DNA of 14,402 nt from Spirochaetaceae bacterium. Lineage in GTDB: Bacteria; Spirochaetota; Spirochaetia; Treponematales; Breznakiellaceae. Where the stretch lies: the NCBI GenBank assembly GCA_031258335.1, contig JAIRMY010000112.1:1-14402 (forward strand), read 5' to 3'. Shown here one piece after another: positions 1-6,720 of this stretch. The first letter of the stretch is position 1; each line of letters starts with the position of its first letter. Below the pieces are notes generated by a model. That model saw only the letters and a program-made list of their open reading frames with translations. It made no database searches and had not been told where the DNA came from. Made by a program: the position numbers and the translations under genes.

Positions 1-1
1 C

Positions 2-421
2 ACCGTGTTTCACATAGCGGCGCGCGCCCTTGCCGCGGGCAGTCTGTCGATTTTCGGCGATCATCAGGATGTGATGGCCTGCCGTCAAACCGGCTGGGCC
101 ATGCTGTCTTCAAACAGCGTACAAGAGGTGATGGATCTTGCCGTGATAGCCCATGCCGCAACGCTGAGGGCGCGTATACCGTTCCTGCACTTTTTTGACG
201 GCTTCCGCACTTCGCACGAACTTCAAAAGGTAGAGGAGGTCGGCTCTGACGTACTCCGGCAGATGATAGACGATCAGCTTGTGCGGGAACACCGCCTGCG
301 CGGGCTTACACCCGAAAACCCCATGATACGCGGCACGGCTCAAAACCCGGACGTGTACTTCCAGGGGCGGGAGGGGGTGAACAAATACTACCTCAAGACC
401 CCGGCAATCGTGCAGGCGTAG
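2..421 (+). CDS. nifJ: Pyruvate:ferredoxin oxidoreductase, upstream piece (5' end outside window, ends at in-frame TAG)
   Basis: This is the N-terminal part of a pyruvate:ferredoxin (flavodoxin) oxidoreductase, the cytoplasmic thiamine-diphosphate iron-sulfur enzyme that converts pyruvate and CoA to acetyl-CoA, CO2 and reduced ferredoxin. The 139 visible residues match domain I of the single-chain enzyme, with family stretches such as VFHIAARAL, GDHQDVMACRQTG, SNSVQEVMDLA and PFLHFFDGFRTSHE. Roughly 90 residues should lie left of the window. The frame is open from base 2 and ends at TAG (419-421), exactly where relatives continue through a conserved segment of the type IVQ-x-Tyr-MDKF. The next codon, ATG 422, continues the same frame with MDKFAGLTGR, so both pieces are one gene broken by one stop codon. 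It is either a pseudogene, a sequencing or assembly error, or a readthrough case; the sequence alone cannot decide. Confidence 0.88.
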   Translation, partial: TVFHIAARALAAGSLSIFGDHQDVMACRQTGWAMLSSNSVQEVMDLAVIAHAATLRARIPFLHFFDGFRTSHELQKVEEVGSDVLRQMIDDQLVREHRLRGLTPENPMIRGTAQNPDVYFQGREGVNKYYLKTPAIVQA

Positions 422-3244
422 ATGGACAAGTTTGCCGGGCTCACAGGACGCTCATACCGCCTGTTTGACTATTTTGGCGCGAAAGACGCCGAGCGGGTAA
501 TTGTCATCATGGGTTCAGGCGCGGAAACCTGCGAAGAGACGGTAGAGTACCTTGAGGGCAAAGGTGAAAAGGTCGGTGTCCTAAAAGTACGTCTGTACCG
601 TCCTTTTGACGCGGCGCTGTTCGTTAAAGCCCTGCCCGAGACGGTTAAAGCTATAGCCGTGCTTGACCGCACGAAGGAGCCGGGTTCGCTTGGCGAGCCT
701 CTGTATGAAGATGTTGTGACGGCCTGCGGCATAGTCTGTCAGAGCGGAAACGCCCCGTGGAAAGACTTTCCGGTGATAGTAAACGGACGATACGGTATTG
801 GCTCCAAAGAATTCACGCCGGCCATGGTCAAGGCGGTCTTCGACAACCTTGCCGGTGAACGGAAACACGGTTTTGTCGTGGGCATAAAGGATGATGTGCT
901 GGGCTGCAGCCTTGACTACGATGAAAACTTCAATCTGTCGGAAGAAGGGATGAACGAAGCGATGTTCTACGGGCTCGGGAGCGACGGCACGGTAGGGGCG
1001 AACAAGAACTCTATAAAGATAATAGGCGACGCCAAACCTGAGCTTAACGCTCAGGCTTACTTCTCGTACGACTCGAAGAAGTCAGGCGGCTTCACCGTCT
1101 CGCACCTCCGCTTCGGGAAAAAGGCCATACGCCGTCCCTACCTCATCACACAGGCGGACTTCCTAGCCTGCCACAAGTTCAGCTACATGGAAACCTTTGA
1201 TATGCTCGCCAACGTCAAGGAAGGCGGTGTATTCCTCCTAAACAGCCCGTTTGGCGCGGCGGAAGTATGGAAACAGATACCCGTCGAGGCACAGCGGCGC
1301 ATCATCGATAAGAAGCTGAAATTCTACGTGTGTAACGCCGCTCAGATTGCCCGCTCTACCGGCATGGGCAACCGTATCAATACCGTGATGCAGGCCGCCT
1401 ACTTCAAGATTTCCGGCGTGCTCGCCGAAGCCGAAGCGGTAAAGTACATGAAGAAATTCATCGAAAAGAGCTACGGCAAGAAGGGCGCGGACGTGGTAGA
1501 GAGCAACTACAAGACAGTTGACGCCGCTCTGGAAGCCGTAGAGGAGGTGAAGTACCCCTCCAGTACGGAAGGCAATATACACATGAAAAAGCCGTTTGAC
1601 ACGGCGAGCGACGACTGGATACGGGAGACCCTAGGCGCAATGTCTGTTCAGGAAGGCGACAAGCTGCCGGTGTCCAGAATACCGGAGGACGGCACGTTCC
1701 CGACGGCTACGACCCAGTACGAAAAACGCGCCGTAGCGGAGCGCGTTCCCTCATGGAACCCTGATGTCTGCATACAGTGCGGAACCTGTTCCGTCGTGTG
1801 TTCCCATGCATGTATACGGATGAAGAACCTTACGGATGGTGAGCTCGCGAAAGCGCCCGCCGGCTTCAAGGCCGCCGCGGTTAAACCAAAGCCTGTCGAT
1901 GGCAAGAAGGTCTGCCTCGTGATCTCCGCGGAAGACTGCATGGAGTGCGGCGTCTGCATCAACTCCTGTCCTATGTCAAAGGATCCCTCCAGACCCCATG
2001 CCCTAAGCTGGAAATCCTACGCCGATGACGCGGCGTACCATGAGGAGCAGGTGAAGGTTTGGGAGTACTTCCAGAGCCTGCCGGAAGTCCCCGCCGGGGA
2101 AATCAACCTTGGCACGGTGAAAGGACTCGCGTTCAAGCGTCCTCTGTTTGAATTTTCCGGGGCCTGCGGTGGCTGCGGCGAAACCCCTTACGTCAAGATA
2201 CTGTCCCAGCTCTTTGGTGACCGCGTGGTTATCGCCAACGCGACAGGCTGTTCCTCGATATACGGCGGTAACTTGCCGACCACGCCCTACGCCAAACGTA
2301 ACGACGGACGCGGACCCGCGTGGTCAAACAGCCTTTTTGAAGATGCCGCCGAATTCGGGCTTGGTATGCGTCTTACCAGCGATAAACTCGCCGAACACGC
2401 CCGCGAAGTAGCGGCGGCGGCAAAGGCTCTCGGCATAGCGACGGCGGCCATAGACAAGGTTTTGGGCGCAAGCCAGAACAACGACAACGAGATAGAAGCC
2501 CAGAGACAGAATGTAGAGGCTCTGCGCGCCGCCCTTGTCAAAGAGACAAAGCCGCTTGCAAAGCAGCTTTTGTCCCTCGCCGACCATTTTATCAAACGTT
2601 CCGTGTGGGTGCTTGGTGGGGATGGCTGGGCGTATGACATAGGCTACGGCGGCCTTGACCACGTGCTGGCATCAGGACGCAACGTCAATATCCTTGTCAT
2701 GGATACCGAAGTATACTCGAACACAGGCGGACAGATGTCCAAGGCCACGCCCATAGGCGCTATCGCCAAATTCGCCGCCGCCGGCAAGGAAAATACGAAA
2801 AAAGACTTAGGGATGATGGCGATGAGTTACGGCTATGTGTACGTCGCCCGTGTCAGCATGGGGGCGGATATTAGGCAGACTATACGCGCCTTCCGCGAGG
2901 CGGAGGCTTACCCCGGAACGTCTATCATCATCGCATACTCGCACTGCATCAACCACGGTATAGATATGTCAAAGGGCATGGAACAGCAGAAGTCCGCCGT
3001 TTCCTGCGGGCTTTGGCCGCTGTACCGCTACGACCCGGTCCTCAAAAACGAAGGCAAAAACCCGTTCCAGCTTGACTCCAAAGAGCCAAGCACGGCGCTC
3101 GAAGACTTTATGTACAAGGAAGTTCGCTTCAAGAGCCTCAAAGCCGCCAGCGCCGACCGCGCCGACGCCCTGCTTGCCAAGGCCAAGGCTCAGGTTGACC
3201 GCGTTTGGAAGGAGTACAAGTACCTCGCCGAGAGGCCGTTCTAG
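422..3244 (+). CDS. nifJ: Pyruvate:ferredoxin oxidoreductase, downstream piece (domains II to VI)
   Basis: This 940-residue stretch carries the rest of the single-chain oxidoreductase. It starts with the domain I/II junction (MDKFAGLTGRSYRLFDYFGA) and continues with GSGAETCEETVEYL and KVGVLKVRLYRPF. The ferredoxin-like domain has two 4Fe-4S motifs, CIQCGTCSVVC from Cys450 and CMECGVCINSCP from Cys506; the first is followed by Ser instead of the usual Pro. The cysteines for the proximal cluster are Cys582, Cys585, Cys610 and Cys842, spaced as in the Desulfovibrio africanus enzyme as I remember it. The thiamine-diphosphate site is GGDGWAYDIGYGG at about 732 with NTGGQ about 30 residues later. 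The ATG at 422 directly follows the TAG and has no ribosome-binding site before it, so independent initiation is doubtful. All downstream catalytic motifs are intact, which suggests a recent lesion or an artefact rather than an old pseudogene. Confidence 0.93.
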   Translation: MDKFAGLTGRSYRLFDYFGAKDAERVIVIMGSGAETCEETVEYLEGKGEKVGVLKVRLYRPFDAALFVKALPETVKAIAVLDRTKEPGSLGEPLYEDVVTACGIVCQSGNAPWKDFPVIVNGRYGIGSKEFTPAMVKAVFDNLAGERKHGFVVGIKDDVLGCSLDYDENFNLSEEGMNEAMFYGLGSDGTVGANKNSIKIIGDAKPELNAQAYFSYDSKKSGGFTVSHLRFGKKAIRRPYLITQADFLACHKFSYMETFDMLANVKEGGVFLLNSPFGAAEVWKQIPVEAQRRIIDKKLKFYVCNAAQIARSTGMGNRINTVMQAAYFKISGVLAEAEAVKYMKKFIEKSYGKKGADVVESNYKTVDAALEAVEEVKYPSSTEGNIHMKKPFDTASDDWIRETLGAMSVQEGDKLPVSRIPEDGTFPTATTQYEKRAVAERVPSWNPDVCIQCGTCSVVCSHACIRMKNLTDGELAKAPAGFKAAAVKPKPVDGKKVCLVISAEDCMECGVCINSCPMSKDPSRPHALSWKSYADDAAYHEEQVKVWEYFQSLPEVPAGEINLGTVKGLAFKRPLFEFSGACGGCGETPYVKILSQLFGDRVVIANATGCSSIYGGNLPTTPYAKRNDGRGPAWSNSLFEDAAEFGLGMRLTSDKLAEHAREVAAAAKALGIATAAIDKVLGASQNNDNEIEAQRQNVEALRAALVKETKPLAKQLLSLADHFIKRSVWVLGGDGWAYDIGYGGLDHVLASGRNVNILVMDTEVYSNTGGQMSKATPIGAIAKFAAAGKENTKKDLGMMAMSYGYVYVARVSMGADIRQTIRAFREAEAYPGTSIIIAYSHCINHGIDMSKGMEQQKSAVSCGLWPLYRYDPVLKNEGKNPFQLDSKEPSTALEDFMYKEVRFKSLKAASADRADALLAKAKAQVDRVWKEYKYLAERPF

Positions 3245-3278
3245 GAGCCGTAACAAGCCAATGCCTTGATCGTCGCCC

Positions 3279-3296
3279 AGCCGCCTAGCGGCGGCT
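3279..3296. terminator. Hairpin between convergent nifJ and the pseudouridine synthase gene
   Basis: AGCCGCC (3279-3285), loop TAGC and GGCGGCT (3290-3296) form a perfect 7-bp GC-rich stem. It lies 34 bases after the nifJ stop and 3 bases beyond the 3' end of the convergent gene. There is no good T-run on either side, so termination strength is uncertain, but the position fits a shared bidirectional terminator. Confidence 0.5.
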
Positions 3297-3299
3297 TCA

Positions 3300-4067
3300 C
3301 TATTCACTGTCGCCGCTAAACTCTATATTCATGGGCGCGCCGTTAAGCGGATCGGTAAACGCGAGACTTACCGCGTTTAACTTAAGCGGGCCGGGGTACG
3401 CCTCCCCGCCGTAAAGGGTATCTCCCAGTATGGGAAGCCCCACCCAGGCAAGATGGCAGCGTATTTGATGACGAAAACCGCGTGTAAGCCGCAGGCGTAT
3501 CCGCAGTATGTCTTTGGGAAAATTCAAATCGACGGCTGGAGTCATTCCAAGTATTTCAGTTTTATAGCTATTGCCTGCGGGCGGCGGGACGGAGCGATTC
3601 GGGTTTTCTTGGTAAACCGGTACGGGCCGGACAGATTTTCGTCCCACGCCGTAGTAACGAAAGCCTGATTCCACGCGGAACGCACGACTTTTTGGCGGAA
3701 CAACGCGGTGAACAGGACGCGGCGGAAAACCGGGCGGCGTGTCAGCGGCTTTGCTCGCGACAGCTTCGTACTCTTTTATGAATAAGCCCCGCTCTTGCTG
3801 ATCCAGCATAGCCTCCAATACCCGCTGTGTCAGCGCGGCAAAAACAAGCCCGCTCGTTTCATAATCAAGACGATGGAGTAAACCGCCTTCTATTGCCTTA
3901 TTACCGCGAACGGCAAGGAATCCGGGAAAATGTTCCCCGCACCATGACGATAACACCCCGCTCTCGCCCTGTTTCAACGGCGCGCTGTGCATGAACGGCG
4001 GTTTGAAAAGAATAACGTACTCATCCCCGTTAAAAACTACATACGGATAATCCAACATCAACGTCAT
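3300..4067 (-). CDS. RluA-family pseudouridine synthase (no S4 domain)
   Basis: This 255-residue protein belongs to the RluA family, which isomerises specific uridines of rRNA or tRNA to pseudouridine. The catalytic motif GLLHRLDYETSG contains the expected nucleophile Asp68. The family's C-terminal motif is also clear: GFRHQIRCHLAWVGLPILGD followed by TLYGG. It lacks the N-terminal S4 RNA-binding domain of RluC/RluD-type members and carries a Pro- and Arg-rich insertion in the middle (around FPPRPVHRVVPPKSRAFRV). The target base cannot be predicted. I chose ATG 4067 (MTLMLDYP); ATG 4058 and an upstream TTG at 4094 are possible, and none has a convincing Shine-Dalgarno. It diverges from rplM with about 80 bases between the starts and ends with TAG next to the hairpin shared with nifJ. 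Confidence 0.88.
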   Translation of the reverse strand: MTLMLDYPYVVFNGDEYVILFKPPFMHSAPLKQGESGVLSSWCGEHFPGFLAVRGNKAIEGGLLHRLDYETSGLVFAALTQRVLEAMLDQQERGLFIKEYEAVASKAADTPPGFPPRPVHRVVPPKSRAFRVESGFRYYGVGRKSVRPVPVYQENPNRSVPPPAGNSYKTEILGMTPAVDLNFPKDILRIRLRLTRGFRHQIRCHLAWVGLPILGDTLYGGEAYPGPLKLNAVSLAFTDPLNGAPMNIEFSGDSE

Positions 4068-4091
4068 TTTAACGCCGGTGAATTGAGGGTG

Positions 4092-4112
4092 CAAGCCGCA
4101 AAACGCGGCTTG
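4092..4112. other. 8-bp perfect hairpin in the rluA-like/rplM divergent region
   Basis: CAAGCCGC (4092-4099), loop AAAAC and GCGGCTTG (4105-4112) form a perfect inverted repeat. Its right arm overlaps the proposed -35 hexamer of the rplM promoter and a T-run follows at 4115-4119. It could be an operator, or a terminator for forward read-through; no forward gene ends nearby, which makes the second reading less likely. Confidence 0.4.
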
Positions 4113-4138
4113 ACTTTTTCCCCGCCTGTATGCAGAAT
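4110..4138 (+). promoter_or_regulatory. Candidate sigma-70 promoter for rplM-rpsI
   Basis: TTGACT (4110-4115) is followed after 17 bases by CAGAAT (4133-4138). The expected transcription start, about 7 bases after the -10, falls at 4145-4147, which is the ATG of rplM itself. No Shine-Dalgarno precedes that ATG. The -10 is a moderate match, so this is a prediction. Confidence 0.45.
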
Positions 4139-4145
4139 ATTATCC

Positions 4146-4574
4146 ATGAAAACGATTTTTATAAAACCTAACGATGCCGAGCGTAAATGGTTTCTGATTG
4201 ACGCGGAGGGAAAGGCGTTGGGACGAGTGGCGGCAAAGGCGGCTGCCATTTTACGCGGCAAAGAAAAAGCGATATTTGCGCCTCACCATGAACTTGGCGA
4301 TTACCTTGTTCTTGTAAACGCGGATAAGGCCGCGGTAAGCGGACGGAAGTACGAGAAAAAGTTGTACCACCATCATACGGGTTTTCCCGGGGGTCTTAAA
4401 ACCCAGACCTACAGAAAACTACTGGAAAGGCATCCTACCGCGCCTATGGAAGCGGCGATACGCGGTATGCTTCCAAAAGGACCGCTCGGTAGGAAAATAT
4501 TTGGAAACGTAAAAATTTATGCGGGCGGCGAACATCCGCACGCCGCGCAGAATCCTGAAAAAATCGATGTATAA
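4146..4574 (+). CDS. rplM: 50S ribosomal protein L13
   Basis: This encodes ribosomal protein L13, an early-binding protein of the large subunit. The 142-residue length equals that of E. coli L13. Family signatures are visible: RKWFLIDAEGKALGRVAAKA near the start, the sugar/phosphate-contacting KYEKKLYHHHTGFPGG, and AAIRGMLPKGPLGRK towards the C-terminus. The start ATG at 4146 gives MKTIFIKPND; longer in-frame reading upstream is possible but not L13-like. There is no ribosome-binding site, and the best promoter would place the transcript start at or next to the ATG, so the message may be leaderless. rpsI follows 27 bases after the stop, the usual L13-S9 operon order. Confidence 0.97.
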   Translation: MKTIFIKPNDAERKWFLIDAEGKALGRVAAKAAAILRGKEKAIFAPHHELGDYLVLVNADKAAVSGRKYEKKLYHHHTGFPGGLKTQTYRKLLERHPTAPMEAAIRGMLPKGPLGRKIFGNVKIYAGGEHPHAAQNPEKIDV

Positions 4575-4590
4575 TCGGTCTTTTTGTCAA

Positions 4591-4595
4591 AGAGG
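4591..4595 (+). promoter_or_regulatory. Ribosome-binding site that fixes the rpsI start
   Basis: AGAGG, within AAAGAGG, sits six bases before GTG 4602. This favours GTG 4602 over the in-frame TTG at 4584, which would add six residues absent from typical S9 proteins. Confidence 0.7.
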
Positions 4596-4601
4596 TATAT
4601 T

Positions 4602-4994
4602 GTGATCAGAAATCTTGGTATAGGAACCGGCAGAAGAAAAACTTCCGTGGCCCGAGTGTATGTGCGCGAGGGAAGCGGCAAAATTACCGTCAACGGCAGG
4701 GTTTTGAACGAGTATTTTCCACGTAATGAGTACATTAACATCGTCAAAGCCCCTCTAATGGTGATCTCAGGCGATAACAAATTCGATGTGCTAATCAACG
4801 TATACGGCGGCGGTGTAAACGGCCAGGCCGGCGCCTGCCGTCACGGACTGGCGCGCGCCCTCTGCCATGTTGACGAGGAGAACGCCGTTAGCCTGCGGAA
4901 CAACGGTTTCTTGACCCGCGACAACCGCATGGTTGAACGCAAAAAATACGGTCAACCCGGCGCTCGCCGCCGTTTCCAATTCTCCAAACGCTAA
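4602..4994 (+). CDS. rpsI: 30S ribosomal protein S9
   Basis: This encodes ribosomal protein S9 of the small-subunit head, whose C-terminal tail reaches the P-site tRNA. With the GTG start at 4602 the protein is 130 residues, the length of E. coli S9. Visible signatures are GTGRRKTSVARVYVREGSGK near the N-terminus, VNGRVLNEYFPR, YGGGVNGQAGACRHGLARAL, and the basic tail ending RRRFQFSKR, with the terminal Lys-Arg typical of the family. It follows rplM by 27 bases and is almost certainly co-transcribed with it. The downstream gene recX begins about 90 bases later. Confidence 0.97.
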   Translation: MIRNLGIGTGRRKTSVARVYVREGSGKITVNGRVLNEYFPRNEYINIVKAPLMVISGDNKFDVLINVYGGGVNGQAGACRHGLARALCHVDEENAVSLRNNGFLTRDNRMVERKKYGQPGARRRFQFSKR

Positions 4995-5084
4995 CCCCCG
5001 CCGGACCGGACAGGGCGGACTGTGGAGACGGTTGACGTTAAACGTGTACGTTGAGAGGCGCTTGACCGCGGAGGATGTAACGGA

Positions 5085-5567
5085 ATGTTTTCCAAACGTG
5101 GAGGCGTATCGTCCGGCAAGACTCGTCAATCCGCGATGGAGTACGCTTCAGGGCTCATAGCCCGCGCCGAACAATATTCTGCCGGGCTTGCGCTAAAACT
5201 TCAGAAAAAAGGTTACGGTAAGGCAGAAATCCACGCCGTAGTGGAAGCCCTGTCGGAAACAGGGATGCTTGACGATATGCGTTATTCCCGCCTTTGGTTA
5301 GAATCACGGATAAAACGCAAGGCGGCTTCCCCAAGAGAGCTTATATACGCCCTCTGTGGAAAAGGAATAAACCGCAGCACCGCCGCCGCGGCATTGAAAG
5401 ACGCGCTTACAGGCGGCGAAGAAATTTCCGCCTGTGAAATGTCGTTGTTAAAGCGTTTTTCCGAAAAGAACGGGTATGATGGCGAGTCTTATGACGGCGG
5501 TTTACGGCAAAAATTCCGCCATGAAGGTTTTAGCGCGGATGTTTTGGAACGCTATTTTGATGAATGA
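5085..5567 (+). CDS. recX: RecX-family regulatory protein
   Basis: The 160-residue protein resembles RecX, a small all-helical protein that binds RecA filaments and modulates RecA activity. The recognisable core is AEQYSAGLALKLQKKGYGKA, matching the family's repeated pattern of Ser/Glu-x-Leu-xx-Lys-Leu-xx-Lys-Gly. It is followed by VVEALSETGMLDDMRYSRLW, matching the Leu-xx-x-Gly-x-Leu-(D/N)-Asp-x-x-(Y/F)-(A/S) pattern, and by a second helical repeat. The ATG at 5085 is preceded by GGAGG (5070-5074) at ten bases. The first 20 residues (FSKRGGVSSGKTRQ) do not look like the usual RecX N-terminus, and the same frame is closed upstream by TGA at 5052-5054, so the N-terminus may be lost or changed. 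It overlaps the acylphosphatase gene by eight bases. Confidence 0.82.
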   Translation: MFSKRGGVSSGKTRQSAMEYASGLIARAEQYSAGLALKLQKKGYGKAEIHAVVEALSETGMLDDMRYSRLWLESRIKRKAASPRELIYALCGKGINRSTAAAALKDALTGGEEISACEMSLLKRFSEKNGYDGESYDGGLRQKFRHEGFSADVLERYFDE

Positions 5568-5871
5568 CTTAGGTTTCAGGGAAAAACGCAGTGGGTACGC
5601 GGCTTTTGAGGCGACGGTTAGTGGGCGGGTTCAGCACGTAGGCTTTCGTTACTATGCCTGCGTCGAAGCGGACAGGCTGGGTATACTGGGCTGGATAAGG
5701 AATGACCCTAACGGTAATGTAGCCGTTCATGCCGAAGGTGAACCCGAAAACTTAGAAAAATTTCTCTCATGGCTACGAAAGGGTCCGCCTCACGGCAAGG
5801 TTGACGCGGTGAACGTAAACCGGCTTCCACCGGACGGAACTTACAAACGTTTTGCGGTAGATTATGAATAG
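5560..5871 (+). CDS. acyP: Acylphosphatase
   Basis: This encodes a 103-residue acylphosphatase, a small cytoplasmic enzyme that hydrolyses carboxyl-phosphate bonds such as that of acetyl phosphate. The signature VSGRVQHVGFRYYACVEADR is present, with catalytic Arg30. GWIRNDPNGNVAVHAEGEPE holds catalytic Asn48, 18 residues after the Arg as in known acylphosphatases. The glycine-proline turn near the end of the second helix (LRKGPPHGKV) is also typical. The start ATG at 5560 lies inside the end of recX, which implies translational coupling. Its TAG stop at 5869-5871 abuts the ATG of the next gene. A short N-terminal extension of about ten residues precedes the usual fold. Confidence 0.93.
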   Translation: MNDLGFREKRSGYAAFEATVSGRVQHVGFRYYACVEADRLGILGWIRNDPNGNVAVHAEGEPENLEKFLSWLRKGPPHGKVDAVNVNRLPPDGTYKRFAVDYE

Positions 5872-6720
5872 ATGAAGAGGATTGCGCTTTTTATACTATT
5901 TTTCTGCCCGTTGTCCGTTTTTGCATGGGATCTTACCATGGGCGGCGGCGTTGATTATTCCTCATACTCGACAAACAATAAAAGGTATGTGGGAAGTGTT
6001 TTTAACCCGGAAATGTTGCCTCTTTACTTCGCCGAATTCAAAGACGATTTTGCTATCGCGTACCGCTATAACATAGGACTGGGATTCGATACCATTTGGC
6101 GCAATATGTTTGAAGGCGGCGTGTCTTACCGCTTTGGCCATATAAATCTTGGTATGGGTTTCTTTGTCGGTGAAAGCGATTTGACTTTTAACGCGATAGA
6201 CTTCGGAATTTCAGGACACGCCGGTTTTGTATTAGAGGGAATTTTATTTGCGGATGGCGGTTTTGCCGCCAGCATGGACAATAATGCTATGGCTGACCGC
6301 ACCTTGTATTCCGCAAGCGCCGGATTTTGGTTGCCGCATATCTTGATTACTGGGGAGTTTGAACTGCGTTCTTACACCGAGCAAATTACCATTTTGCAGA
6401 ATTTGTACTCCGAGCGTATGCTGGCCAGGTTGAACACTGAGATTTTTGCAAAAAATGTCCCCTACCGTCTACGGATTATAGCAGGTTGGGAGGCCTTGTC
6501 CCGTAGAATTGAAGGCAGCACCGTACTGGAAGACGTATCAGCCCATATGTTCTTTGCCGGACTGCGCTTTTTTAATCAGGCGGGCAAGACTTTCGCATGG
6601 TTCATCAAGGGGGAAGTTCTCGTTAACCTTGATGATATCCTTGGCTCTGCTGCTGTCTCCGATTTAAAAATATACTACCGCGCCTCTATGGGTCTTGTAT
6701 TTTCATATCCCGAACGCTAA
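5872..6720 (+). CDS. Putative outer-membrane beta-barrel protein with signal peptide
   Basis: I do not recognise a named family. The 282-residue product begins with a clear Sec signal peptide (MKRIALFILFFCPLSVFA, probable cleavage before Trp-Asp). The mature part has alternating hydrophobic/polar segments rich in Gly and aromatic residues, such as YRYNIGLGF, VSYRFGHINLGMGFFVG and MFFAGLRFF, as in beta-barrel outer-membrane proteins of spirochaetes. The C-terminus (YRASMGLVFSYPER) looks like a last strand but lacks the terminal aromatic residue that often ends such barrels. The ATG directly follows the acylphosphatase TAG and has no separate ribosome-binding site, so translation probably depends on the upstream gene. 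Its stop TAA overlaps the stop of the convergent gene. Confidence 0.75.
   Translation: MKRIALFILFFCPLSVFAWDLTMGGGVDYSSYSTNNKRYVGSVFNPEMLPLYFAEFKDDFAIAYRYNIGLGFDTIWRNMFEGGVSYRFGHINLGMGFFVGESDLTFNAIDFGISGHAGFVLEGILFADGGFAASMDNNAMADRTLYSASAGFWLPHILITGEFELRSYTEQITILQNLYSERMLARLNTEIFAKNVPYRLRIIAGWEALSRRIEGSTVLEDVSAHMFFAGLRFFNQAGKTFAWFIKGEVLVNLDDILGSAAVSDLKIYYRASMGLVFSYPER

Noticed and set aside
419..421. TAG as pyrrolysine or a genome-wide reassigned amber codon
   Set aside because: At least five genes in the window use TAG as their natural stop, no SECIS- or PYLIS-like element was identified, and pyrrolysine is not expected in this enzyme.
1238..2662. Several antisense open frames of about 100 residues within nifJ
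   Set aside because: The forward strand encodes conserved oxidoreductase motifs throughout; the antisense frames follow from third-position composition.
5032..5060. Promoter before recX based on TTGACG at 5032-5037
   Set aside because: No acceptable -10 box lies 16 to 18 bases downstream (the position reads GAGGCG).
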